From assembly GCF_000019725.1 (NCBI RefSeq), contig NC_010505.1, forward strand, positions 62,001 to 126,000: a stretch of 64,000 nt of DNA, read 5' to 3'. The position numbers were made by a program, and so were the translations under genes. The DNA is from Methylobacterium radiotolerans JCM 2831 (GTDB lineage: Bacteria > Pseudomonadota > Alphaproteobacteria > Rhizobiales > Beijerinckiaceae). Shown piece after piece: positions 26,539 to 36,578 of this stretch (position 1 is its first letter; each line of letters starts with the position of its first letter). Below the pieces are notes generated by a model. The model worked only from the letters and a program-made list of their open reading frames with translations. It ran no database searches and was not told the DNA's origin.

Positions 26539-27987
26539 TCAGCCGTGCCGCGGCCTCATCTCGGTCGTCGGGGCGGGCGGCGCGGCAGCCATCTTCCGCC
26601 CGGAGATCTCCGCGCCGGCATCCGGCGACAGGTTGCGGAAGGCCAGTGCCGAGGCCGCCGAGATCACGGCGACGGCGAAGAAGGCGGGCCCGAAATCCGA
26701 GGCCTGGATCTCCGTTCGACCGTGGAGCCCGGCGGTCCCCTCGAGCGCCAGCGCGCCCAGCGTGACGCCGAGGCTCAGCGACAGCTGCTGGCAGACGCTG
26801 GCGAAGCTCGTGGCCGCGCTCATCTCCTTGGATTCGAGATCGGCGTACGCGATGGCGTTGACGCAGGTGAACTGGATGGAGCGCGAGCAGCCGCCGACGA
26901 ACAGCAGGATCACCATGATCCAGTGGGAGGTCTGCGCGGTGTAGAACCCGTTGACCGCCAGGAAGGCCGAGGCGAGCAGCGCGTTCCAGACCATCAGCGC
27001 GCGGAAGCCGGTGCGGCGCAGGATTCGCGGACCCAGGGTCTTCACGAACATCGCGCCGGCCGCCGCCGCGAAGGTGATCAGGCCGGACTGCAGCGCGTCG
27101 AGCCCGAAGCCGACCTGCAGCATCAGCGGCAGCAGGAACGGGATGGCACCGGTGCCGATCCGGAACAGGCTGCCGCCGAGCACCGCGACTCGGAAGGTCG
27201 GCCGCTGCATCAGGTCGAGCCGGACGATCGGGTAGGCCACCCGCCGGGCATGCGCCCAGTAGAGGGGCAGGAGCACCGCGCCCGCGGCGAGGCAGCCCCA
27301 CGAGACGGCCGCCGGCAGCAGGTGGCGGCCGAGGGAGGCGAGGCCGAGCATCAGGGCGGCGAGGCCGGTCCCGAGCAGCACGAAGCCGAGGAGATCGAGG
27401 GGCGGCCGCTCCGGCTCGCGCACATCCTCGAAGTACAGGCTCGCCAGGACGATTCCGGCGCAGCCGATCGGCAGGTTGATGAAGAAGATCCAGCGCCAGT
27501 CGAACCACGTGGTGATCAGGCCGCCCACCGGCGGACCCAGCACCGGGCCGACGAGGGCCGGGAAGGTCAGGTAGGCCAGCGCCGTGACAAGCTGCGATTT
27601 CGGCACGCTGCGCAGCACCACGAGCCGTCCGACCGGCACCATCATGGCGCCGCCCATGCCCTGGAGGAACCGCGCGGCGACGAACCACGCGAGCCCGTTC
27701 GCGGCCGCGCAGGCGAGCGAGCCCGCCATGAACACCACGAGGGCCGCGCGGAACACGGTCCGCGACCCGTACCGGTCCGCCATCCAGCCGCTTACGGGGA
27801 TGAAGATCGCGAGGCTGACCAGGTAGGAGGTCAGCGCGAGCTTGAGGGCGATCGGGTCCTCGTGAAGGCTCGCCGCGATGCTCGGGAGCGCCGTGGCGAT
27901 CACCGTGGAATCGGTGTTCTCCATGAACAGCGCGGTGGCGACCGTCAGGGGGACGATCCAGAGCGGTCTTTGGGCGGTGGCAGGCAT
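26539..27987 (-). CDS. DHA2-family multidrug MFS transporter (EmrB/QacA-like)
   Basis: 482-residue exporter with about fourteen hydrophobic segments. LWIVPLTVATALFMENTDSTVI at the start, the motif A GWMADRYGSRTVFR and the motif C FPALVGPVLGPPVGGLITTW place it in the DHA2 branch of drug:proton antiporters. The ATG at 27987 is chosen because the 46 residues read upstream are Cys/Arg-rich and unlike any MFS N-terminus. No membrane-fusion (EmrA) partner is next to it. A short hydrophilic tail ends the protein. It is divergent from the DUF3313 lipoprotein gene. Confidence 0.9.
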   Translation of the reverse strand: MPATAQRPLWIVPLTVATALFMENTDSTVIATALPSIAASLHEDPIALKLALTSYLVSLAIFIPVSGWMADRYGSRTVFRAALVVFMAGSLACAAANGLAWFVAARFLQGMGGAMMVPVGRLVVLRSVPKSQLVTALAYLTFPALVGPVLGPPVGGLITTWFDWRWIFFINLPIGCAGIVLASLYFEDVREPERPPLDLLGFVLLGTGLAALMLGLASLGRHLLPAAVSWGCLAAGAVLLPLYWAHARRVAYPIVRLDLMQRPTFRVAVLGGSLFRIGTGAIPFLLPLMLQVGFGLDALQSGLITFAAAAGAMFVKTLGPRILRRTGFRALMVWNALLASAFLAVNGFYTAQTSHWIMVILLFVGGCSRSIQFTCVNAIAYADLESKEMSAATSFASVCQQLSLSLGVTLGALALEGTAGLHGRTEIQASDFGPAFFAVAVISAASALAFRNLSPDAGAEISGRKMAAAPPAPTTEMRPRHG

Positions 27988-28194
27988 CACACAGCAGACG
28001 CATGGCGCGCCGCCGCGGTTGCACGGCAGCGCGGCCACCTCGCACCCTCGTGTTTCGCGAATGTATCCATCGTGCAACAGAGGTTGAGCAGCGGCGCGGA
28101 GCCACCTTTTTCGCGGGTGCTCCAATGGCTAAGTTTCCATCACGCGTCCGTGAGGCCGCTTCAGCCGGCCCGGGGCCGGCGCGCGAGGAACTCG

Positions 28195-29085
28195 ATGCAG
28201 TCCAGCCCCAGCAAGATCCGCTCCCTGCCGCGGATCGCCGCCGGCGTCGCCCTCCTGTCGATGGTGGCCGCCTGCGGCACCGTCCTGCTCAACGATCGCG
28301 GCTCGCTCACGCGCTACGACCGGCTGAAGTCCAGCGATCAGGTCGCCTCGGCCTCGCGGATCTACGTCGACCGGCCGGCCCTGGCGAAGGCCCGCACGGT
28401 GCGCATCATCCCGACGGCGTTCCACGCGGACGTGTCCGGTGCCGCCCCGCTGACCGCGGCCGAGCGGCGCCTCATCGCGAACGCCGCCGACCGGGCGCTC
28501 TGCTACGACCTGTCGCTGAAGTACGACATCGTCACGAGCCGTGATGCCGACCTGACCGTGCGGGCGCAGGTCACCCGCGTCGAGCCGACCGATCTCCTCG
28601 GGGCCGGCGCGACCATCGCGGGCTCCGCGGGCGTGACCGTGGCGTCGCAGCTCGGCCTGAGCTTCGCCGAGGGCGTCGGGCGCGTGCCGATCCCGCGCGT
28701 GCCGATCGGGCTGGGCAGCCTGACCGTCGAGGCCGAGGCGCTGGACCGGCGTCGCGAGCAGCGGGCCGCCATGGTGTGGGGCGGCGCGGCGAACTCCTTC
28801 ACCAGCCAGCCGCGCTTCTCCCGCGCCAGCGACGCCTACGACCTCGCCGGCGAGTTCGGCCAGGATTTCGGCTACATGCTGGCGACCGGCGACGACCCGT
28901 TCACGGCCCCCAACACGATCCCGACCTGGGACCGGATCCGCATCACGACCCTCGGCGAGGCGCCCCTCGACCCCGACTGCGAGGCGTTCGGCCGCGCTCC
29001 GGGCATCGACGGCATGCTCGGCGACTATATCGGCCTGCCGCCCGAGTACACCGACAAGGGCCCGGCCGCGCCGGCGATGCGCTAG
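28195..29085 (+). CDS. DUF3313-type lipoprotein
   Basis: 296-residue predicted lipoprotein. The signal sequence ends in a lipobox (MVAACG, cysteine near residue 25), so it should be acylated and envelope-anchored. The mature part fits DUF3313 (YceB/YajI-like lipoproteins): YDRLKSSDQVASASRIYVDRP at the start and the mid-protein IVTSRDADLTVRAQVTRVEPT. The role is unknown in all members I recall. The ATG at 28195 has GAGGAA six bases upstream. Transcribed alone between an MFS gene and guaB. Confidence 0.82.
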   Translation: MQSSPSKIRSLPRIAAGVALLSMVAACGTVLLNDRGSLTRYDRLKSSDQVASASRIYVDRPALAKARTVRIIPTAFHADVSGAAPLTAAERRLIANAADRALCYDLSLKYDIVTSRDADLTVRAQVTRVEPTDLLGAGATIAGSAGVTVASQLGLSFAEGVGRVPIPRVPIGLGSLTVEAEALDRRREQRAAMVWGGAANSFTSQPRFSRASDAYDLAGEFGQDFGYMLATGDDPFTAPNTIPTWDRIRITTLGEAPLDPDCEAFGRAPGIDGMLGDYIGLPPEYTDKGPAAPAMR

Positions 29086-29136
29086 GCCGCTCGCCGCCGT
29101 GCCCGCTCCCCTCGGTAGACGGCGGGGGCGCCTCGG

Positions 29137-29162
29137 TCCTGACGGCTGAGATCCCGTCAGGA
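29137..29162. repeat. 9-bp perfect inverted repeat between the lipoprotein gene and guaB
   Basis: TCCTGACGG (29137-29145) and CCGTCAGGA (29154-29162) are exact complements with an 8-nt spacer. No T-run follows on the plus strand, so it may be a factor-assisted terminator of the lipoprotein gene or an operator for guaB, 172 bp upstream of its start. Confidence 0.45.
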
Positions 29163-29264
29163 CGCCGCCGCGCGCCTCGACCGGGCGTGGATAAGCCCCG
29201 AGCCATGCGCGTTTTCGCGCTGCGACGCATCAACCGCGCATTGGCGCCCTCGCGGAGCCCGTGA

Positions 29265-30827
<1,563 letters not shown>

Positions 30828-30834
30828 GGGACCG

Positions 30835-31779
30835 ATGCGCACGCTGATCGTCGGGGCCGGCGCGACCGGCGGCTATTACGGGGCGCGCCTCGCCGAGGCG
30901 GGCGCCGACGTGACCTTCCTGGTGCGGCCGGCGCGGGCGGCGAAGCTGGCGGCGGACGGCCTGAACGTCCGCTCGCCGCTCGGCGACCTGCACCTGCCCG
31001 ATCCGCCCACCGTCACGGCCGATAAGCTGGCCGGGGCCGGGCGCTTCGACCTGATCCTGCTGTCGTGCAAGGCCTACGACCTCGACAGCGCCGTCGCGGA
31101 CCTGGCGCCGGCCGTCGGGCCCGACACCGCGATCCTGCCCGTGCTCAACGGCATGTCGCATCTCGACGTCCTCGACGCCCGGTTCGGCGCCGAGCGGGTG
31201 CTCGGCGGCTCCTGCGCGATCGCCGCGACGCTCGCGCCGGACGGCGCGATCCGCCACATGAGCGAGCTGTGCAGCATCACCTACGGCGAGCGCGACGGGT
31301 CGCGCTCGTCGCGGATCGAGGCGGTCGACGCGCTGATGCGCGGCCTCAAGTTCCAGCCGCGCCTGAGCGACGTGATCCTGCAGGAGATGTGGGAGAAGTG
31401 GGTGTTCCTGGCGACGCTCGCCGGGGCGACCACGCTCATGCGCGCCGCGGTCGGCGACATCGTGGCGGCGCCCGGGGGCACCGCGCTGATCACCGCGCTG
31501 CACGCGGAGTGCACGAGCGTGGCGGCGGCCAGCGGTTTCGAGCCGCGGGCCGTGGTGGCGGAGCGGGCGCGGGCGCAGCTGACGGCGGCGGGGTCGACCT
31601 TCACGGCCTCGATGCTGCGCGACATCGAGAACAGGGGCCGGATCGAGGCGGACCACGTGATCGGCGACCTGATCGCCCGCGGCGAGCGGCTAACACCGGA
31701 AATGCCGTTCCCGCTCCTGACCGCGGTCTACACGGGCCTCAAGGCGTACGAGGCCCGCCGGGCGCGGGAAGCGGCCTGA
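30835..31779 (+). CDS. panE: 2-dehydropantoate 2-reductase (ketopantoate reductase family)
   Basis: 314-residue NADPH-dependent oxidoreductase of the ApbA/PanE family, reducing ketopantoate to pantoate for CoA synthesis. N-terminal Rossmann motif GAGATGGYYGARLAE, the conserved LLSCKAYDL lysine near residue 78, VLPVLNGMSHLD with the binding asparagine, and the C-terminal helical domain with TFTASMLRDIENRGRIEADH are all present. Paralogues of this family act on other 2-keto acids, so the pantoate role is likely but not certain. It is 7 bp downstream of guaB. Confidence 0.88.
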   Translation: MRTLIVGAGATGGYYGARLAEAGADVTFLVRPARAAKLAADGLNVRSPLGDLHLPDPPTVTADKLAGAGRFDLILLSCKAYDLDSAVADLAPAVGPDTAILPVLNGMSHLDVLDARFGAERVLGGSCAIAATLAPDGAIRHMSELCSITYGERDGSRSSRIEAVDALMRGLKFQPRLSDVILQEMWEKWVFLATLAGATTLMRAAVGDIVAAPGGTALITALHAECTSVAAASGFEPRAVVAERARAQLTAAGSTFTASMLRDIENRGRIEADHVIGDLIARGERLTPEMPFPLLTAVYTGLKAYEARRAREAA

Positions 31780-31800
31780 ACCGCACCCCGCGCGGACGTC

Positions 31801-31971
31801 TCAGTAGCGGCCGGGCGGCGGGGGCGGGTTGCCGTATTCCAGCTGCGTCTTGGCATCGACGCGCGGACGCGGCACCGGCGTCAGCTCCGGCTGGGCGGCG
31901 GGCGCACTCGCGCAGGCGGCGAGCGTGGCGGTGACCAGGGCCGCGAGGGCGACGCGAACGGTGGACGTCAT
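31801..31971 (-). CDS. Very small lipoprotein
   Basis: 56-residue lipoprotein: signal VRVALAALVTATLAACAS with a lipobox cysteine near residue 20, then a Pro-rich mature part (PELTPVPRPRVDAKTQLEYG) ending in NPPPPPGRY. It resembles tiny envelope lipoproteins annotated only as hypothetical in Methylobacterium. The ATG at 31971 is the only start that gives a signal peptide. Convergent with panE, 21 bp away. Function unknown. Confidence 0.65.
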   Translation of the reverse strand: MTSTVRVALAALVTATLAACASAPAAQPELTPVPRPRVDAKTQLEYGNPPPPPGRY

Positions 31972-32182
31972 GGGCTGGGTACTCCCGGGATGCGCCCGGC
32001 GACGGACCGGTCTGGTCCGGCGCGGGTGGATGCCATACGACACGCGGCGGCCCGCACGGCGAGCCGCCCGCAGCACGGTCTGCGCCGCGAAGGTGCAGGA
32101 AGCTCGGCCGTAACGTGGCGGCATCGTGGGCCAAGCGTGGCCGTTTCACGTCGTCGTCGACGCATTCCGAAGGATCTGACCC

Positions 32183-33484
32183 CTGACTCCCGCCGCTCGC
32201 TGCTCTGCCGCCATCGAAGTCCTGACCGATATCGCCGAGCGCCGTCGACCGGCCGCCGACGCCCTCAAGGACTGGGGCCTCGCCCACCGCTTCGCCGGCT
32301 CGGGCGACCGCGCGGGCATCGCCAGCCTCGTCTACGACGCCCTGCGGCGGCGGGCCTCGGCGGCCTGGATCATGGGCGCGGACACGCCGCGCGCCATCCT
32401 GATCGGGACGCTGCGCCTCCAGCAGGGACTCGCCGCCGCTTCGGTCGCGGACCTGTTCACCGGCGAGCGCTTCGCGCCGGCCCCCCTCAGCGGCGACGAG
32501 CGCGCGCGCCTCGACGGCGGGTCGCTGCAGGACGCGCCTCCGGAAGTGGCGGGGGACGCCCCGGCCTTCGTGCTCCCAGACCTCGCGGCCACGCTCGGCG
32601 AAGATCTCGTCCCGGAGCTGAAAGCGCTGTCGCGGCGGGCCCCCCTCGATATCCGGGTGAACGCCCTGCGCGGCGACCGCGACGCGATCCTGCCGGCGCT
32701 CGCGGCCTTCGACGCGGCGCCGACACCGCACGCACCGGCGGGCCTCCGCGTCCCGATCGGCGCTGACGGCCGCGGTCCGGCGCTCCACGTCGAGGCGGAG
32801 TTCCTGGAGGGCTGGTACGAGATCCAGGACGAGGGTTCGCAGCTCGCCGCGCTCCTCGCCGCGCCCCGCGCCGGGGAGACCATCGTCGACCTCTGCGCGG
32901 GCGGTGGCGGCAAGACCCTGGCGCTCGCGGCTGAGACCGGGAACGGCGCCCGCCTCATCGCCACCGACGGCGATCCGCGCCGGCTCGCGCCGATCCACGA
33001 GCGCCTGCGCCGGTCCGGTGCGCAGGCCGAGGTGCGGACCCCGCGCAGCGGCAAGGCGCGGGCCGATGTCCTCGCGGATCTCGACGGCAAGGTCGACCGG
33101 GTCGTGGTCGACGCGCCCTGCACCGGGTCCGGCACGTGGCGCCGGAATCCCGATGCCAAGTGGCGGCTGCGGCCCGGGAGCCTCGCGCTGCGGACCACCG
33201 AGCAGGCCCAGGTCCTCGATCGGGCGGCGCGGCTGGTCAGGCCCGGCGGGCGGATCGTCTATATCACCTGCTCGCTGCTCTCGGCCGAGAACGACGCGGC
33301 CGTCTCCGGCCTCCTGTCGGGCTGGCGCGGCCGCTTCGACGTCGTCCCCGCCGATGAGGTGCTGACGGCAGGACCGGATTCGCTCCGGGCAGCGGTGCGG
33401 AAGACGGCCCACGGGATCCAGATGAGCCCGCTGCGGACCGGGACCGACGGCTTCTACGTCGCGGTCATCGCGCGGAAGGGCTGA
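32183..33484 (+). CDS. RsmB/NOP2-family RNA (cytosine-C5)-methyltransferase, apparent CTG start
   Basis: 433-residue SAM-dependent RNA methyltransferase. The catalytic domain has VDLCAGGGGKTLALA (SAM), DAPCTGSG (motif IV Pro-Cys) and ITCSLLSAEN (motif VI, nucleophilic cysteine), with an N-terminal NusB-like helical part. The first ATG, at 32372, would delete about 63 conserved residues including HRFAGSGDRAGIASLVYDAL. The frame is open from an in-frame TGA at 32177-32179 and contains no ATG, GTG or TTG before 32372. CTG 32183 (LTPAARCSAAIEVL) has AAGGA at 32170-32174, eight bases upstream, so CTG initiation is the best reading. Substrate rRNA position is not predictable. Transcribed alone. Confidence 0.9.
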   Translation: MTPAARCSAAIEVLTDIAERRRPAADALKDWGLAHRFAGSGDRAGIASLVYDALRRRASAAWIMGADTPRAILIGTLRLQQGLAAASVADLFTGERFAPAPLSGDERARLDGGSLQDAPPEVAGDAPAFVLPDLAATLGEDLVPELKALSRRAPLDIRVNALRGDRDAILPALAAFDAAPTPHAPAGLRVPIGADGRGPALHVEAEFLEGWYEIQDEGSQLAALLAAPRAGETIVDLCAGGGGKTLALAAETGNGARLIATDGDPRRLAPIHERLRRSGAQAEVRTPRSGKARADVLADLDGKVDRVVVDAPCTGSGTWRRNPDAKWRLRPGSLALRTTEQAQVLDRAARLVRPGGRIVYITCSLLSAENDAAVSGLLSGWRGRFDVVPADEVLTAGPDSLRAAVRKTAHGIQMSPLRTGTDGFYVAVIARKG

Positions 33485-33593
33485 GGCGCGCCGCCGCGAC
33501 GGAACCCGTGCCGCTCCGACGGGCGTTGCACCCGCGCTCCTGCGGGAGCCGGGTTCGCCGCGCGGCGGTCCCGCTCGCGGCCGCATCCGGGAG

Positions 33594-34613
33594 ATGTCCT
33601 TGCGCCTCGACCGCCGTTTCCTGCTCGCCGGTCTCGGAAGCGCCCTCGGGCTGCGCGGTACCGGGGCGCGAGGGGCCGCGGAGACGGCACCGCCGCCCCT
33701 CCCGCACGAGTCGGTCCGGGCGCTGCCACGCTCGCTCCCCGGCGCGGATCTGCAGGTGATCGAGCTGTGGCCCGGCGCGCCGCCGGGCGGCGGTGACGGA
33801 CCGCACGCGGACGGCTACCGCTACGTCGAGGGGACGTTCGGCGACATCACGCGCGTGTCGCGACCCTGTCTGCTGGTCATGCGGCCGGCCAATCCCAACG
33901 GCGCCGCGATGATCGTCGCGGCCGGCGGCGGGTACGAGTTCATCGCCATCGGCAACGAGGGCGTCCCGGTCGGCCGCGTCCTGAACGCCGCCGGCGTCAC
34001 CGTCTTCCTCCTCGTCTACCGCCTGCCGGCGGAGGGGTGGGGCTCGGGACCGGACGCACCGCGTCAGGACGCACAGCGCGCCCTCCGGCTGGTCCGGGCA
34101 CGTGGCGCGGAGTTCGGCATCGATCCCGCGCGGGTCGGCGTCCTCGGCTTCTCGGCGGGCGGCCACCTGATGGGCGAGACCGCGGTCGGGAGCGCCCGGG
34201 ACCTGTACGCGGGCGTCGACGCGACCGACGCCCAGCCGATCCGGCCCGCGCTGGCTGGTCTGATCTACCCGGTCATCACCATGCGCAAGCCGTTCGACCG
34301 GACCGCGACCCGCCGCATCCTGGTCGGCGACGACGTCACCCCCGACGAGATGAAGACCTACTCGGTGGACCTGCAGGTCGGGCCGGAGACGCCGCCGACC
34401 TTCCTGGTCCAGGCGATCGACGATCCCGTCGCCGTGGCCGACCATCCGCTGCTGATGTTCTCGGCGCTGCGGAAGGCGCGCGTCCCGGCCGAGCTGCACC
34501 TGTTCGAGCGCGGCGGCCACGGCTTCGGCCTCGGCGCGCCCGGCACACCCGCGGCGGCGTGGCCCGGCCTGTTCCTGGCCTGGATCCGCCTGCACGGCTT
34601 CCTGCGCGCCTGA
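33594..34613 (+). CDS. Secreted alpha/beta-hydrolase esterase with twin-arginine signal
   Basis: 339-residue predicted exported hydrolase. The N-terminus LRLDRRFLLAGLGSALGLRG has a twin-arginine RRFLL pattern followed by a hydrophobic stretch, suggesting Tat export. The alpha/beta-hydrolase nucleophile is in GFSAGGHL near residue 185, the acid in AIDDPVAVADHPL, and the histidine in ERGGHGFGLG. This set matches the carbohydrate-esterase / BD-FAE group of acetyl or feruloyl esterases active on plant polymers, but substrate is inferred only from fold. ATG 33594. It converges with a membrane protein gene, 4 bp apart. Confidence 0.85.
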   Translation: MSLRLDRRFLLAGLGSALGLRGTGARGAAETAPPPLPHESVRALPRSLPGADLQVIELWPGAPPGGGDGPHADGYRYVEGTFGDITRVSRPCLLVMRPANPNGAAMIVAAGGGYEFIAIGNEGVPVGRVLNAAGVTVFLLVYRLPAEGWGSGPDAPRQDAQRALRLVRARGAEFGIDPARVGVLGFSAGGHLMGETAVGSARDLYAGVDATDAQPIRPALAGLIYPVITMRKPFDRTATRRILVGDDVTPDEMKTYSVDLQVGPETPPTFLVQAIDDPVAVADHPLLMFSALRKARVPAELHLFERGGHGFGLGAPGTPAAAWPGLFLAWIRLHGFLRA

Positions 34614-34617
34614 CCGC

Positions 34618-35856
34618 TCACTCCCCGCGCGTCTGCAGGCGGTGCAGCTTGGCGACCTTCGGCCGACTGGTCCGGAACTGGCCGCGCTCCACCGCGACGA
34701 AGACCACGATGGCGATGGCGATGGTGGTCAGCCACCACACCGCGGTCAGCCCCACGCTCAGGCAGGCCACCGTGAAGGCGGCCGCGAAGCAGCCCATCGC
34801 GCCGGGCACCAGGGCCGGGCCGTCCCGGCCGGCCCGCCGGATCGAGGCGTAGAGGGCGAAAGCGGCGGCGAGCGCGCCGACGATGCCGAGCTCGTACCAG
34901 AACTCGAAGAGCGCCGTGGTCGGCGCGTTGGCCGGCAGCAGGCCGACCAGCCGTCCGCGCAGGGCCGTCTCGAAGCCGTGCCCGGTGATCAGCCGCACCG
35001 GATCGGAGGTCACGACCTTCTGCCAGCTCTTCAGCGACAGCACCGCGGGGGCGACCGGCCCGAGCAGCGCGGCCCCCACCGGCCGCGCCAGGAAGGGCAG
35101 CAGCGGCGCCGCGGCCAGCAGGGCGGCCGAGAGGGTGGCGGTGAGCATCACGCCGAGCCCCTGGCGGTAGCTCGTCAGCGCGAAGGCGACGGCGCCGACC
35201 GACAGGGCGGCGATCTGGGTCCCGTCCGGCTGGACCGTGAGGGCGAGGGCGACCAGCAGCGCGAGGCCCAGCGCCTCCCGGTCGCGGCGGCGGGATCGCA
35301 GCCACGCGAGGGCCGGCCAGAGCAGCAGGATGAGCAGGACAAGGCCGCGATCCAGCGCGCCGTCATCCTCGACGCCGGACGGCGCGAGGTGGGCGCCGAA
35401 CAGCCCGAGCATGATCGCCACGATCGCCCCCGCCACGACGCCGAGTGGCAGGAGGTAGAGATTCGCCGAGCGCATCCGGTCGGGGAGGGCGAGGTAGCCC
35501 AGGAGGGCGAGGCCGATCGTTGCGCCGAGATTGGCGAGCCGCTCCAGCGCGGGCCCGAGGAAGGGCGTCCAGGTGAGCGACAGGGCCGACCACAGCACGA
35601 CCAGCATGCCGGCCAGGAAGGCCGGAGCGGTCAGGAGACGGGAGGTCGCCGGGCGGACCGGGCGCTGCCGCCGGTCGATGACGCTGGCGATGATCAGGAG
35701 GATCACGGCGATCGGCGCGAGGATCACCGAGGCGCGGCGCGCGACCTGCGCCAGGACCGGGAGAACCACGAACAGGCCGAATAAGCCGATACGCCGCAGC
35801 AGCGCGGCGGCGTCGAGCGCCGGATCGATGGTGGTGGAGTTCGACGCGCGCGGCAT
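34618..35856 (-). CDS. O-antigen ligase-like polysaccharide membrane protein
   Basis: 412-residue polytopic membrane protein with about twelve hydrophobic segments. A large periplasmic-type loop near residues 285-315 reads GHGFETALRGRLVGLLP and ends in FEFWYELGIVGALA, matching the end of the Wzy/WaaL O-antigen ligase pattern in which a conserved (H/N)..(E)GllG follows the loop. It may ligate or polymerise surface polysaccharide. No glycosyltransferase or other polysaccharide gene is adjacent. ATG 35856 follows GGGAGAAGGC; the frame's ATG at 36039 reads through an Arg-rich region and is rejected. Confidence 0.72.
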   Translation of the reverse strand: MPRASNSTTIDPALDAAALLRRIGLFGLFVVLPVLAQVARRASVILAPIAVILLIIASVIDRRQRPVRPATSRLLTAPAFLAGMLVVLWSALSLTWTPFLGPALERLANLGATIGLALLGYLALPDRMRSANLYLLPLGVVAGAIVAIMLGLFGAHLAPSGVEDDGALDRGLVLLILLLWPALAWLRSRRRDREALGLALLVALALTVQPDGTQIAALSVGAVAFALTSYRQGLGVMLTATLSAALLAAAPLLPFLARPVGAALLGPVAPAVLSLKSWQKVVTSDPVRLITGHGFETALRGRLVGLLPANAPTTALFEFWYELGIVGALAAAFALYASIRRAGRDGPALVPGAMGCFAAAFTVACLSVGLTAVWWLTTIAIAIVVFVAVERGQFRTSRPKVAKLHRLQTRGE

Positions 35857-35962
35857 CTTGCGCCTTCTCCCGGACCGGGACGGCCGGATCCCTGCTCGAT
35901 ACGCAAGGCTCGCGCAAGCCGCTGTAGACGTTGCGCCACAGTCTTGCCCGCGCGAACCGCGC

Positions 35963-36487
35963 TCACGCCGCGGTCGCGGATTCCCGCGGGCGCCGGCGGA
36001 CCGCTCGTCGGCCGACATCCGAGGCGACGCGCCAGCCACCCCACGCGACGAAAAACCCGATCAGACCCGCGGCGAGGCCGTCGGCGCTCGTGGGTACGGC
36101 CGGGCGGAACTCGCGGTAGGCGGCCTCGGCCACCGGCAGGTCGGGATCGCGCAGCATCGCCACCACCCGGCCGAGGGGGCTCGTCGCCGCGGCCAGGGCC
36201 TGCTGCTGGGCGCTCAGGCGGGCGAGACGGGCGATGTCGGCCTGGGCGGCCTCACCGCGGCGGGCGACGAGCTGGTCCGGGCTGGCGCGCAACCGGTCGA
36301 CGGCGCCCTCGCGCGTCGTGCCGGTGGCCTGCGCGTCGAGTTCGAGGACCGCCACCTGCCGACGGAGTTCGTCGGCGGCGCCGCCGAGGCGCTGCGCGTA
36401 CTGCTGCGCGAATTCGGGGGCCTGCGCGGCGACCACGCCTCCGAGCAGGCCGAGGGCGAGGCCGAAGGTGCGGAACACGCGAAACAT
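35963..36487 (-). CDS. DUF2937-family membrane protein
   Basis: 174-residue protein. A hydrophobic N-terminal segment VFRTFGLALGLLGGVVAAQ precedes the conserved PEFAQQYAQRLGGAADELRRQ, the DUF2937 signature, then a helical, charged middle and a second membrane segment LAAGLIGFFVAWGGWRVA near residue 145, with a basic Arg-rich end. It is probably anchored at both ends with the middle in the periplasm. No function is known for the family. ATG 36487 follows a GGAGG-like run; the frame's upstream start at 36532 adds basic residues unlike the family. Confidence 0.82.
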   Translation of the reverse strand: MFRVFRTFGLALGLLGGVVAAQAPEFAQQYAQRLGGAADELRRQVAVLELDAQATGTTREGAVDRLRASPDQLVARRGEAAQADIARLARLSAQQQALAAATSPLGRVVAMLRDPDLPVAEAAYREFRPAVPTSADGLAAGLIGFFVAWGGWRVASDVGRRAVRRRPRESATAA

Positions 36488-36578
36488 GTCTGGCCTCCGG
36501 CGGGAAATCGACCCCCGACAAAGAGCACGCACGGGGCCCCGGTTCCAGCCGCGGGCGCGACGACGCTCGCCTCCGTGG

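Noticed and set aside
32372..33484. ATG 32372 as the start of the RNA methyltransferase
   Set aside because: It removes about 63 conserved N-terminal residues; the upstream CTG with a good ribosome site explains the data better.
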